Part shown: positions 24,201 through 36,569 of the stretch, one piece after another
Numbering within the stretch: position 1 is the first letter of the stretch
Layout: each line of letters begins with the position of its first letter
Position numbers and translations under genes: made by a program
Notes under the pieces: generated by a model
The model's database searches: none
The model's input: only the letters and a program-made list of their open reading frames with translations
Told to the model about the DNA's origin: nothing
DNA from: Lathyrus oleraceus
Taxonomy: Eukaryota > Streptophyta > Magnoliopsida > Fabales > Fabaceae
DNA: 64,000 nt
NCBI RefSeq assembly: GCF_024323335.1
Contig: NC_066583.1
Coordinates: 367,347,877-367,411,876, forward strand
Direction: 5' to 3'

Positions 24201-25804
24201 CGTGTAATTTGCCAAAACAGATGAAGCTAAGTGATGAGGAAGATGATTGGAAAGATTAGGTTAGCTTAAGGTTGCTCCAGATGTGAGAATTCTCAAAACT
24301 CCATTGATGTGCAAGGTATGAACAATCCTTGATATTGAAGGTTCTTCCACGAATTTGTCAAAACAGATGTAGATCTTGGCTTGTGGAAGACGAATCAAGA
24401 AGAATCATGCAATTTGATTGAGAATTGGTGAAGAAATCTTAAAAAAAGCTTGATGAAATTTGAGAGAAAATGGAGAAAATGGAGGGAAAATCAGTTGCAA
24501 ATCTTGGAGAGAGTGATTGTGATTAACAATTCTGTTACAACTAGAAACTTATACCAATGCCTTAATCACCTTGTTAATCCAAATTATCAAAATTGGAATG
24601 GATTAGTATTAATGAATTTCTTAATGCAAGGGCAAAAGTGACCTTTCCAAATTGTGCACTATGACAGCTCATGACAGTTCACACAACTTCTAAATGAGAT
24701 TTGGAGTGTGTTGGAATGGTTCTCATGTCCATTGGCCTTGTATTTCTCAATTTCACTATGCCATGCCAAAAATGCACTTAAATCCACTTGAAAATTGACT
24801 TTTTGCATTAACCATTTTTGGTGAATTTCGATTATGCAACATGAAAGTACATGGGAAATGGGGTTTGCTCACAAAAAGATCACCCAAATTGGACATTCCA
24901 TGTGAAAGTTATGCCACTTTGATTATAGGCATTTTTGGAAAATGAATGGACCATAACTTGTCAACCATACATGGGAATTTCAAGTTCTTGGACTTTTTGG
25001 AAAGGTGAGAACAATATCTACAACTTTCATGTTGGACAAATTTTCATTTGAAGCTTTTTTGGACACGTAATTTTGTGGTGAAAAACTTTCCATTTTTGGA
25101 AACTTCCATTACAAGTCACTTCCTATTTTTGGCAATTTTTTTGTCTGACTTTATTTTTTTCATTCTTGAGGTTTGAAATGTCAAATGAAACTTGTTTCAA
25201 CATGAATGAAGTGTATCCAACTCTCTCCCACCTCCAAATCCATAAAATCAAGCACAGTTGACCACAGTTGACTTTTCAACTGATAGATGAATTTAGTTGT
25301 GCACTGATCAATCTGAGCCCCAATCCTCTGATGAAATGGCTCAAGGATGCAAACCTAGCCTCCATAAGCTCAATAAAACCATATGATGATCCCCATATCC
25401 ATTGTAGACCCCATCTCCTTGCTATGCCCTGATTGGCCCAATGCAACTGATTAGGGTTGACCAGTGGTCAAAACCCTAATCTCAAGATATCTGATCAACC
25501 TCTTGAATCTTCTGGATGATGACAAAACCATGATGATGATGATGTATCATTGCAACCAAGATGAAGACCAATCCCCTTGAGAATCACAACCCTAATTCGA
25601 ACCACAACCCTCAGACAATTAGTGATCCAGTCCAATGAAACCCTAGCTTGCATCATGACCTCTTCATCTTCTGATCAAGACCTAGGAGGATGACTTGCAC
25701 AATGTAACCATATGATATGCAATATGCAATGCCTAAGGACCTAAAATGATATGCAATATGTTAAACTAGTCCCAAGAGAGGAGGGCAAATTTTGAGGTGT
25801 TACA
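21219..25804 (-). repeat. 5' LTR of Ogre-A, main piece
   Basis: Continues the LTR broken at 12886. From 21633 it matches window positions 1-4172. Positions 21219-21632 have no partner inside the window; 21311-21480 carries three imperfect copies of a unit around gccaatcactggacttacat. It ends gtgttaca at 25804. Confidence 0.9.
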
Positions 25805-26514
25805 CTCATAAATGATCATCCCTATTTTTTATTGTTTAATTATGGGGCAACACACTCTTTTGTATGAATTCAGTGTATGAAGCGTCTTGGCTTGCAAGAA
25901 ATTCCTTTGTCTCCTCCTATGGTGGTTACTACCGCCATGGATGATGTGGTTGAGACACCGTTGATTTGTGAAAATTGCTCGCTTTTGGTGAATGGTAGAA
26001 GTTTCTAGATTGATCTTATTTGTTTACCACTTAAGAAGGTTGATGTAGTCTTGGGGATGGATTTGATTTTTGCCAATTCGGTGTTTATTGGATGCGAAGA
26101 GAAGTTAATCATCATTCCATCTAGTGAAGCTACTCCAAAGGATGTATTGACTATTATCTTTGAAGGTACGGTTGGCATGGTTAATTTCTTATTTGAGAAG
26201 GAAAAGCCAGTTCTCTTGGTTCTCACCAAGGAACCTAGCGACAATATGAAAGTTACACAAATTCCCATCGTTTGTGAATTTCCAGAAGTTTTCCCTGAGA
26301 ATGTCACTTCTCTTCCTCCTAAAAGGGAAGTGGAATTCTCTATTGATCTGATACTTGGGACGGATCCAATCTTTGTTTCTCTGTATCGAATGGCACCACT
26401 CGAGTTAAGAAAGTTAAAGGATCAATTGGAAGAGTTGTTAACCAAGAATTTCATTTGACCTAGTGTCTCACAATGGGGAGCTCCGGTGTTACTAGTGAAG
26501 AAGAAAGATGGTAG
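25805..26514 (+). pseudogene. Chromovirus protease-RT relic hosting the Ogre-A insertion
   Basis: Directly after the Ogre-A LTR the plus strand reads as decayed gypsy protease (YGATHSFV, then MKRLGLQEIPLS) leading into the linker and the start of RT. It has FPEVFPENVTSLPPKREVEF and, after a TGA stop at 26456, [20 protein letters not shown] further stop falls at about 26006, and the similarity ends abruptly near 26514. The same part of the nested chromovirus (15975-16630) is clearly related but much better kept. The left half was displaced beyond the window by Ogre-A. Confidence 0.85.
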
Positions 26515-27060
26515 TGCAGAAGGAATGGAATACATATATGGAATTCACATCATAGTCTGAAGGAAGAGGTATTGAAGGAGGCTTAGCTTCCCTTAACTGA
26601 ACCAACAAACTATTGAGCAAACGAGGGAGAAGTCGACCGTATGACACAAGAACTGGATCAAACTGTTTTGGAGGCCTTCTAGGTCTCTGCCTATTCTGCT
26701 GAGCAAAGTACCACTACTGATTTGGATACTGATTTTGCATTGGGTTCCTCTAGCTTGGTCGGGCAACAGGCTATGGCTATTAACAGAGAGGCCTTTAAAG
26801 TCCTGACTATGGATGAAATTTGTGAGGAAGCTCGTGGCATGAGGTGGAATCAGACACGTGTATAGGAGTTACCACTTCTACTATGGCAGCCAGTGTGAGA
26901 TTTCCCTCCTTCCTCAGCATTGTTTCAGGATCTCCATGATCAGGCTCATATGATTCTTCAGTTGGTTAACTTCCACCCTTAATGCTTCTTGATCTCTCTG
27001 AAGTTATTCCATTGTGATTTGATACATGCTTCTAGTTCAAAACAGATGTCAGTAATCAGC
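26515..27060 (-). pseudogene. Gag scraps of an older Ogre-type element (Ogre-B)
   Basis: Read on the minus strand, 27020-26920 gives a helical gag N-terminus (REVNQLKN-like; best frame QRDQEALRVEVNQLKNHMSL). Positions 26770-26540 give a gag C-terminal region (QQNRQRPRRPPKQFDPVLVS). The middle is lost and frames shift repeatedly. The orientation matches the PBS and LTR at 32881-36569. Confidence 0.65.
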
Positions 27061-27991
27061 TAGCTGTTCAGAAATGAGAGGTGATATGATGTTTTGTATT
27101 GTTTATGCTTATGCTGCATGAATGTATGAATGCATGAATGAACGATACTCAAACATGGCTTCATAAGTCTGAGGTAAGAATGAAGGATCACATCGATTAC
27201 TTTCCAAATAAAGGATCTCACCAGGTATGGACTAGGGTTTAACAACAAGTACCCCCGAGTCATGGACCCACATGAATGTTTGTCAGTTACAGAAACTACA
27301 TGCCGGTTGACAACCCCATCAAATGAATATATTCTGGGTGAGATCTTCGTACCGATCCTCACGAGAAAAGCTTATCGGGTACCCGCATTACGTGACCATC
27401 GACATTGGGTTCTAGACAAGGATTTCCTAGTCATGGATTTCCTTGATTATTTTCCACGCATGTTAATTTACTTTCAAGGCGTCAACTCCATCAAGGAAAT
27501 CTATTCTGAATGAGGTCTTTGTACTGACCCACGCGAGAAAATCTTCTTGGGGACCTGCACTACACGGCCATAGTTTCTAGTTGGACAAAGGTTCAAGGTT
27601 CTACAAAGGTCCTTAGAGTCATAGATCCTAATGAAAATCTTGACGCTTACGGAAAAAGCTTGTCGGTCGTCAATATCCTCAAAAGAATCTACTCTAAGTT
27701 AGGTTCTCGTGTCGGCCCTTACGAGAAAAGCTTCTCGGGAGCCCACACTACTCAACCATCGTCCTATCTCAAGTTTGCACTCTAGACTCGGGTAAAGAAT
27801 CTTTCCGTCAAGGTTACTTCCAATCAAAGTATCCATTGAATACCATAACATAATAGATCCATATAACAGATAATATATGAATATTTAAAGAAAAGGGAAG
27901 ACAATAAATAGAGAGCAGTCAAAGCAGAAAGATAAACATCCAAACATGCAAAGGAGACAATCGAGACTAGGCTTGACTTGCTTAGGGAAGA
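27061..27991 (-). repeat. Ogre-B leader with imperfect 170-190 bp tandem repeats
   Basis: Three diverged units recur at about 27325, 27497 and 27685. Each contains a gaat(c)tattctg-like start, a gtaccgatcc-like stretch, acgagaaaagcttatcggg and a ccgcattac-like end. The stretch ends in gacttgcttagggaaga, homologous to the Ogre-A leader at about 12510, which continues across the copia insertion at 32875. Confidence 0.65.
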
Positions 27992-28222
27992 TATAGAAAA
28001 ATGTTTTTCTATTTTTGTATATTATGAAACACAATACATATGACGTATTTATAGACTATGAATTATAGTAGGAAATAAGGGTAATTATTCTCCCTATAAA
28101 TGCTAATCCTAAATAAGGTAAGAATATAATAATACAGTTAATTACTATTTAATTACAATTTAAATCCAACCATAATGAGTTGTACGACAGAATCTGTTTT
28201 GGTTTTGTGCTAATATTCAACA
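27992..28222 (-). repeat. 3' LTR of the copia element
   Basis: 231 bp; partner of 32643-32874. It follows the polypurine tract ctccccctcaagttggg (plus-strand view, 28223-28239). Confidence 0.93.
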
Positions 28223-28229
28223 CTCCCCC

Positions 28230-31200
28230 TCAAGTTGGGATGAATATATCGTTCATAGCAAGCTTGCACATCATGTTATCAAATAGTCTCTTTGGAAGAC
28301 TCTTTGTGAGAACATCTTCTACTTGACTTTTGGTGGGTATGTAGGACATACAAATCTCAAAGCTATCAATTTTTTCTTTGATGAAATGCTTGTCCACTTC
28401 AACATGCTTTGTCATGTCATGTAGGACAGGATTATGGGCAATAGAAATAACAGCCTTATTATCGTAGTAAACTTTAATGGGAGTTGGGCCAAAAAACTTC
28501 AATTCTTACATGAATTTTTTTATCCATAATACTTCACAAAAACCATGGGCCACAGATCGGAATTCAGCTTCTACACTGCTCTTGGCTACAACATTTTGTT
28601 TTTTGCTCCTCCATGTTACTAGATTTCCACCTACAAAAGTACTATATCCTGAGGTAGACCTTCTATCATTTATATTATCTGCCCAATCAACATCTGTATA
28701 GGCTTCAACTTGTATATGTCCTCTATTTCTGAATATCAGCCCCTTTCTTGGAGTACCTTTCAAATATCTTAATATTCTGAAAATAGCTTCAAAGTGGGTT
28801 GCCCCTGGTGCATGCATAAATTGGCTTATTACACTCACTACAAAGGCTATATCTGGCCTTGTATGTGACAGATAAGTTAGTCTTCCAGCCAATCGTTGAT
28901 AACATTCTTTATCTATTATTTCATCTTCAGCAACTAACTTTAGTTTCACATTGGGATCCATTGGTGTTTCTACTGCTTTACACCCTGCCATCCCTGTTTC
29001 TGCGAGTAAGTCGAGTATATACTTGCGTTGGTTAAGAAAAAATCCTTCTTTAGATCTTGCGAACTCCATCCCAAGAAAGTATTTTAACTTTCCAAGGTCC
29101 TTGATATCGAACTCAGCCTCAAGTCTTCTCTTCAGATCACTAATTTCTTTGACATCATCTTCTGTATAAATAATGTCATCAATATACACCATTAAGATAG
29201 CAATCTTACCTTCACATGAGTGTTTAAAGAGCATAGTGTGATCTGCTTGACTTTGGGTGAAGCCATGTCTCTTAACCATACTTCCAAATCTCTCAAACCA
29301 GGCCCTTGGCAATTGTTTCAATCCATATAAGGATTTTCTCAATCTGCATACTTTGTTTCTTCCAAGATTTTTTTTCAAATCCAGGAGGTAAACTCATACA
29401 CACTTCTTCATGTAATTCACCATTTAAGAAGGCATTTTTAACATCATATTGATATAGTGTCCAGTTGAAATTTACTGCAAGAGAAAGAAGGATTCTGATA
29501 GAATTGATCTTAGCAACCGGGGCAAAAGTCTCTTGGTAATCAATACCATGAGTTTGAGTAAATCCTTTTGCTACTAATCTCGCTTTGTATCTTTCCACAC
29601 TTCCATCAGCCTTGCATTTCACTGTAAAGACCCACTTACACCCTACTGCCTTTTTATCTTGTGGTAGATCAGTGATACTCCAAGTGTTATTTTTGTTTAG
29701 AGCATCCATCTCTTCTTTCACCGCTAATTTCCAATTCGGATCACTTAATGCTTCCTGAATAGTTCTGGGCATAAACAAATTAGAAATCCTAGACACATAT
29801 GCCTTGTGGGTGTGTTATAGTTTGTCATATGACAAGTAATTAGACATATGATGTTTAATGCACATACGAGAACATTTCCTCTCAGCATTTGGGACATCGA
29901 GGTCACGAATATTTTTTCTCACAGAAATTGGAAGATTAATATCAGGAAAAGACAAATCGTATAAATCATTGGATGAGTAAGAAGGATTACCAGATGAAGA
30001 ACTATAAGACAGATTATCGGTAGGACCTTCACTTGGTAAATCAGATTGGATTTCTACTGAAGAGACAATAAGGTTTGCACCACCTTTGTGGAATTTTTTT
30101 TAAACACACACTTTAAGTTCAGGATTATCATCCTTAATCAGTGTTTCTCCCCCTGTTTCAGATTCTATTATCTTAGCACCTGGGTGATTTGTAGTCACAA
30201 TATCATCTAGAGCAAGCAAAGTTTCCCAAAAATTATTATTTTTATTAATACATTGACTCTCCCCCTGAAGAGAATTTTTAGAAAAAAGGTTGATTTTCAA
30301 CAAAGTGAACATCCATGCTTTCAAAAAAATTCTTTGTAACTGGGTTAAAACATTTGTATCCCTTTTTATTGGATGCACAACCAAGAAAAACACATTTTTC
30401 GGCTTTAGGATCCAACTTAGAACGAAAAACATTGGGGATGTAAACATAACAGAGACAACCAAAAACTTTAAGGGGAAGAGCCGTAATAATACAGGATGCA
30501 GGAAAATTGTTTTGTAACACTTGTATAGGACTTTCATATTGTAACACCCGAGATGGCATTCGATTGATGAGGTGACAAGCCGCTAATAAAGCATTTCCCC
30601 AAAGATACTTAGGTACATTCATAGAAAACATAACAGCTCTAGTAACTTCGAGGAGATGTCTATTTTTTCTTTCAACAATACCGTTTTGTTTCGGAGTATC
30701 ACGACAAGTGAGTTGATGAATTATCTCCTTAGTTACAAGGAATGTACTTAAATATTTGTTGAAATATTCAGTGCCATTGTCAGACCTTAGAATGCCAATC
30801 TTGGTTTGAAATTGATTGTTAATCATGTTAAAAAAATCTTGAAATCTTTGTTCAACTTCTGATTTCTTTTCCATGAGATAAACCCAACACAGCCGTGTAT
30901 GATCATTAATAAATGTCACAAACCGTTTTTTTCCAGACATAGTTTTAATTTTTGAAGGACCCCATACATCACTGTGAATTAAATAAAAAGGTTTGGAACC
31001 AGAATAGACTTTTGATTTAAAAGATACACGATGATCTTTAGCTAAGTGACAAGCTTCACAATGAAATTGTGAGGAATTTATTTCTTTGGAAAAACCAGGA
31101 AATAAATGCTTAAGATATGAAAAACTAGGGTGGCCTAATCTTTTATGCCATGACATAACTTGATCTGAAACAGGAGATGAGTTTGTACTGTTTGAACCGA

Positions 31201-32557
31201 AAAACACTGTATTGCCAAATTGAATTCCATCAAGGTAGTATAGTCCATTCACCTCTCTAGCAGTTCCAATCGTCTTCCCCGAGTTCTGGTCCTGAAAAAC
31301 ACAAGTAGAGGGACGAAAAAGAACAGAACAATTAGTGTCCTTAGACAATTTATGAACAGATAGAAGATTACAAGTGAACTTAGGAACATGTAAAACAGAT
31401 TGCAAAGTGATTTGCTCTGAAATTTTTATGTTGCCTTTGCTTGCAATACTTGAATAACTATCATCAGCTATCCTAACTTTTTCAAAACTGAACTAGGAAA
31501 ATAGGAATTGAATAAATGAGAGCAATTAGTCATGTGTTCAGATGCCCCTGAATCTATTATCCAAGGGTTAGAGTGGTTGTGGGCAGATAGTGCCCAAGAA
31601 TCCTTACCTGTTTGTGCCACAGTACCGGTAGGAATATTAAGAGATGAATTGAACTTTAGAAACTTAAGAAGGTTATCCATTTGCTCCTTCGTACATGGAG
31701 ACGAATCATCCTCATTGGTCATGGGCATAGGACGGTCACTAAACTTGCCAACCTTGCCATGGTTTGGTCGTCCATGTAGTTTATAACAAGTTTCTCGAGA
31801 TGTGGCGATTGCGCCCATAATAGTCACAAAATAAATGAGTCTTGTCTCCACCTCGTTGATTAGGAAGTGGTTTACGATTGACATGGGGAATTTCCAAGGC
31901 AGATTTTTCAACTGGTGGAGGGACAACTATTGTATTTTTGCCAAGCATCACTTGTCGACGACTCTCTTCGCAACGTAATTCTGAAAAGACCTGCAAGGAA
32001 CTTGAAAACACGACCAACATCCTTCATCTTCTTGTAATGTTTGCTATTGGCAGGTGATATCCACTCACACTCATTGAAAAGGTCCAAATCTTTCCAGATA
32101 CGTTTGAGACAATTGAAGTATTTGGTGACTGAATCTTCGCCTTGCCGAATTTCTCCCAGTTTGAGAGTTAATTCGTAGATTTGGGATTGATTTTCCAAAT
32201 CAGAGTACATTTGGGAGACACCTTCCCAAAGTTCTTTTGCAGTATCATAACATAGATAATTTGCACCTATCTCTTCATCCATGAAGTTGACTAACCATGT
32301 CATGACCATGGAATTTTCAGCATCCCATGTATCATAATCTGCACCTGCCTTGTCTGGTTGTTTTTTGTCACCAGTGATGTAGCCAATCTTTCCTCCCCCC
32401 TGAGATACATACGAACGGATTGCGACCATCGAAGATAATTAGCAACGTTCAACCGAATTGTTGTGATCTGAACAGGGTGGTTTTCATGGTACGTTCGAAC
32501 TAATTTAGGTTCGGATGAGGAATGTTTGGGTGAAAGTGAGGACTCGGTATCAGACAT
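28230..32557 (-). pseudogene. Copia gag-pol polyprotein, multiply frameshifted
   Basis: Starts at the Met at 32557 (MSDTESSL). Order on the minus strand: gag of the UBN2/copia type (to about 31910), a zinc-knuckle relic (CDYYGRNRH), protease WIIDSGASEHMT (about 31540), integrase, RT and RNase H ending at 28230. Integrase keeps the HHCC set (WHKRLGHP..CEAC) and the catalytic string SDVWGP, RSDNGTEY, VERKN. RT has VYIDDII, and RNase H has AYTDVDWAD and SSVEAEFRS. Frame changes fall near 32400, 31900, 31480, 30285 and 29385, with in-frame stops near 28507 and in the linker (30100-29800). The copia order (integrase before RT) is clear. Protein would not be made from this copy. Confidence 0.92.
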
Positions 32558-32630
32558 TGTGTGGGATGGAAAAGAAAAGGACAAACAGAGCGGAAGCAAA
32601 AACAAAACACCCTAAAGAATTCTTTTTTTT

Positions 32631-32642
32631 GCTCTGATACCA
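32631..32642 (-). other. Primer binding site of the copia element
   Basis: The minus strand reads TGGTATCAGAGC directly next to the LTR end, complementary to initiator methionine tRNA. Confidence 0.92.
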
Positions 32643-32874
32643 TATAGAAATATGTTTTTTCTATTTTTGTATATTATGAAACACAATACATATGAGGTAT
32701 TTATAGACTATGAATTACAGTAGGAAATATGGGTAATTATTCTCCCTATAAATGCTAATCCTAAATGAGGTAAGAATCTAATAATACAGTTAATTACTAT
32801 TTAATTACAATTTAAATCCAACCATAATGAGTTGTACGACATAATCTGTTTTGATTTTGTGCTAATATTCAATA
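32643..32874 (-). repeat. 5' LTR of the copia element
   Basis: 232 bp; its outer end carries TA where the 3' LTR has TG (plus strand caata against caaca). The target duplication gaaga follows at 32875. Confidence 0.92.
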
Positions 32875-32880
32875 GAAGAT

Positions 32881-32898
32881 TCCCCAACAGAGTTTCCA
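32881..32898 (-). other. Degenerate primer binding site of Ogre-B
   Basis: tccccaacagagtttcca differs from the Ogre-A site tccccagcagagtcgcca at three positions and is followed by gc and the LTR start tgtcgc, as in Ogre-A. Confidence 0.8.
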
Positions 32899-32900
32899 GC

Positions 32901-35900
32901 TGTCGCTACAGGAAAAATACACATAGTCACCATCAAACTTTATTTATTCCAAAGGAAAGGAAAAATATCGATAAAATCCTTAAAAGATGAAGAAAATGGT
33001 CTCACAACTAAATTTGGGTTCGGAAGTCGGTTATGCAAGGGGAAGGTATTATCACCCCTCACATCTGTTGTACTTAACGGGAACCATCTTGATTGGTCCA
33101 GACATGAATGAGTGTTACTAGCTAAAGCTTACTTGTTAAAGTGGAAAAAATAAGTTTTAAGTTAGTCTGCTCGCCAAGGATTTGGACCCGCATACCTACG
33201 TATTCTCATATTGGAATGAGAAATCAGAGCTCTTAGTTCAGAGTAAAAAATTATTGTTTGTTGGTTGATTTTATACCTTGAAAAAGGGTTTTACGAATGA
33301 TACTCTAAGGCGCAAAAGGAGTTTGATGAGTTGATGTTGTGTTTAGATTTTTAAAAAGAAAGTTATTTTTTTATTTGAATCACACTAAAGACTATAAGTG
33401 GGGACAAATACCTCAAATAACCAAGCCAAGCGTCTTGTGTCCAAAATATTCAGAATAAGGGTAGGAAATCTCCATTATCACTCCTTCTCGACTACTTAAG
33501 ACTCGTGGCGTGCAACTCCAATCGTATTTTAAAGTGTTTTTAAGTTTATTTAAGAAAATGTCACTTGACATTGGATTAAGGGTTTGTGAGTGTTTATTAA
33601 GAAACAGTGAGGTTGATCCTAGTTCCTAAGGGTTATTAACAAGTAATGCCAAAAGAAATCAAGGAATAAAAAAGTACACTCAACGGGGGAGGGATACACG
33701 AAAATTACAAGGGATATTGATACGAGAAATAAAATGTCTCGTTGTAAGGTAGCCCAAGAGAAAACCATGTGTGTGCAAAGTACCCTAAGATAAACAATGG
33801 ATAATGGAATAAAGATTACATGTCTCCCTTTGCCTTAGGATAGTTTCATGAATGTCATTCTTGCAATTAAAGACTACAAGTTCATGATGAAACTTCAAGT
33901 CAAGCATTGGTCAATCACAAAGTCCAATGGGTCCATAATGATCTCCATGTCAAGCTTAGGTCATACACAAAGGACAATATGTCCATAATACTCCATGTCA
34001 AGCTTAGGGCATACACAAAGTCCAATGGTCCCATTATGTCTCATTATTAAGTCCCAAGGATTACATATTTTTGGTCTTTTCCATTTTATCATATTTTTGT
34101 TCATTTCTTTTATTATGTGTCAAGATAACAACAAAATAAATAAAAGAAGATGAAATGAAATGAATGTTAATGTGCAAAAATTAAATTGCAATAATTAAAA
34201 TGGAAAGAATTTAAATTTCACAAAGTTAAATGTTAGGAGTTAGAAGTTAGGAATTAGTCATTAGTAGTTAGATTGCAAAAAACTAAAATTGCAAGCAAAG
34301 AATCAAAATCAAATTATAATGCAATTAATCACATTAAAATGAAATAAATTACAAGAATAAAATGATATTAAAAATAAAATCAAGTGATAGTGGAAGTGAA
34401 ATAAAATCAAGAGTATATGATAATATTGAAAAGAAAATTAAAGTGAAAAAATAAGATTAGAAATAAAAATAGAAAATAAACAAGAAATTAGCAGGGAGGG
34501 TGCAAGGCTGAAAATAGTGGTGGCATCAATAAGTATGGCGCAGAGGCCCAAGCTAAGGCCTACTGGCCTTTGCCTTTGTAGGTAGGGAGGTGAAATTGAA
34601 CATGGAGGGTGCAGTTAGCAAAACGAGTGGGCCTGAGGCCCAAAACGAAACTACATGGAATTTGAAGTATCAAATCTCTCGTGTTCAAATCAGCTCACGT
34701 GCTAAATCACCTAACAGACCCCCACTGTCTCCATCCCGGCGAAGATCTCCTCCGGTGGGGGAAGAGGTGACCACTAACTCAATCATATCACTGAGGTCGT
34801 ATTTTCACCCTCAACCTAGATATGGAAATGATTTCTTCTAATCCTCAACCGTTTCTCCAAATCGAAACCAATAGAGCTTAACACCCTAACTCTTGCAACC
34901 TAAATTAAATGACGAAAACTCCCTAACTCAACCTCAAACCTTAGGGCATGGGGTGAGGCTTTAACAGAGTTAGGATTCGGTTAATTAGCTCATGGGTTAA
35001 ATTTAAATTTGTTAGTTAGTTAGTGAAAATTATGTTGATAGTGATTTGTTCTGTTAGTTGATGCATTTCCGTTATAAATTGTTATATTATGAAGTTAATA
35101 GGATTCTTGTTAGTTAATTCGAGTTGCAAGTTATGCAGTTGGTTAGTATTGGAAAATGTTGGTTATAAATTGATAGCCTGTTAAAAGAAAAAAGGTCAGT
35201 TAGGTTGGTTACGAACTGTTAATGTTAGATTGATTGCTAATTGAATTTCCTGTTAGAAATTGCTATACTATTAGTGTAAATTTTGCTAAGTGAATGAATA
35301 GGTTGTTGTCAGTGAATGTTTGCAATTAAAGAAGTTAGACTTTCTGTTGTGAACTGTTGATAATTTGTTAATGGCTTGATGTTTATTTGTATGCCCAAAA
35401 TGACTTTATTATGGAATGGCTAATGGAAGCATATGGAAGTTGTTTGAGGTGAAATGACATGGGCTGCCAAGATCGATCAATATGCTCTTTTCTCTTTTCA
35501 TTTGTTTGAAAGTTTGTAATGTTATGTATTAGGATAGGACCATGTATAATGCTTGTACCATGTAAATGTAAATGAAAACTATGCTTATGTAATCAATGTC
35601 TGTGTAAATGAAACAAATCCCTTTATGATGATATGTAATCATGCTTCAAAATTCAAATCACTTTAAAAATCAATTTTGTATTACATGCTTGTATGACATG
35701 GCCTAAATGAACATGGTCAAATGGCCTAATGATTACTAGATTAATCAATGCAAAAATGGACACAAAATCTTGACTTAATGAACCACTTCATGCCATGGCC
35801 TAAAATGATTCAAAATGGTAATTGTCCATTGAAATAGAATGCCATAAGTTAAACTTAGGGTATCCACACCTTAATTGTTGACTTTGGTTAAGTGGTCGAC

Positions 35901-36569
35901 CAAAAAGAGAATAATTGACCAGAAATCAGCCTAGGTAAAATCCATGTCACTCTATGGACCATGCCTATGAAGAATGAAATGTATTGAATGGATAGATCCC
36001 AATGACAAACAAAACTTGCAAACCAAGCAATCCAAATGACTTACACTTGAAGATGCATCTTGTATCAATGCATATGCCATGCTTTAAGATGAACTTGAAT
36101 CAATGAAATGCAAGCTTTAAGACCACTTGTGAATGAAACAAATGATGACGTGCCACCATGACTGAATGAATGACCAATCAACCAACCAACCAATCAACCA
36201 ATGTAATAACTATTCATGGTTTAATCAAGCACAACTCAATGAATCATATGATCACTAGATTAATGGAGAATAAGCATCACATTGACCAAAGAATCTTGAT
36301 GGATCCAAAACCCTAGATGCAAGATATCCAAGATCTACAATGCAAAAGGTATAAGGGGATTAGGGTTTTGTGCTTGTTTAAGAACACCTTAAGATGATGT
36401 TAGGAAACCCTAGTTTTCCTTAAACACAACTATCATACCTTGAACTCGTGAAGCTTGCCTTTTTGTTTTGAACCATGCAAATGTAGATGATCAAAGATGA
36501 ATGTATGCACACGAGTTATGGCCATAACCCAGATGAAAGTTGTGCAAGGGTAAACTTTGGAGTATGACA
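32901..36569 (-). repeat. 5' LTR of the Ogre-B relic
   Basis: Begins tgtcgctaca beside the PBS. It shares blocks with the Ogre-A LTR: gtcggttatgcaaggggaaggtatta at 33027 against 12722, and catacctacgtattctcat at 33191 against 21224. It ends gggtaaactttggagtatgaca, the counterpart of the Ogre-A end gggcaaattttgaggtgttaca. Length is 3669 bp. The ORF at 34590-34841 has no recognisable domain. No matching 3' LTR was identified in the window. Confidence 0.8.

Larger units (their letters stand above)
1..25804 (-). mobile_element. Ogre-type Ty3/gypsy retrotransposon (Ogre-A), incomplete at the window edge
   Basis: Positions 1-4172 and 21633-25804 are near-identical direct copies of 4172 bp. On the minus strand they begin TGTAACACCTC, so they are the two LTRs and the element reads right to left. 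Order on the minus strand: 5' LTR (25804 to 12574, split by a nested element), PBS, leader, gag, collapsed pol, repeat-rich 3' region, polypurine tract, 3' LTR. Without the nested 8332 bp the 5' LTR is about 4.9 kb, so about 0.73 kb of the 3' LTR lies left of the window and the element would be about 18.2 kb. LTR size, gag type and PBS fit the Tat/Ogre lineage. Pol is mostly deleted, so it is probably non-autonomous. Its distal target duplication lies outside the window; the flank at 25805 reads ctcat. Confidence 0.9.
27992..32874 (-). mobile_element. Ty1/copia retrotransposon with 231/232-bp LTRs
   Basis: A complete 4883-bp element on the minus strand, flanked by a perfect 5-bp duplication gaaga (27987-27991 and 32875-32879). 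LTRs are 27992-28222 and 32643-32874. On its own strand the LTR begins TGTTGAAT (TATTGAAT in the 5' copy) and ends CTATA, so the ends are not TG..CA. PBS 32631-32642 and polypurine tract (28223-28239) are in the expected places. The LTRs differ at about 11 positions (about 5%), so it is older than Ogre-A. It sits in the leader of Ogre-B. Confidence 0.94.

Noticed and set aside
34590..34841. 83-residue ORF with an SR-like PSRRRSPP stretch
   Set aside because: Lies inside the Ogre-B LTR with no promoter or recognisable domain; best explained by chance.
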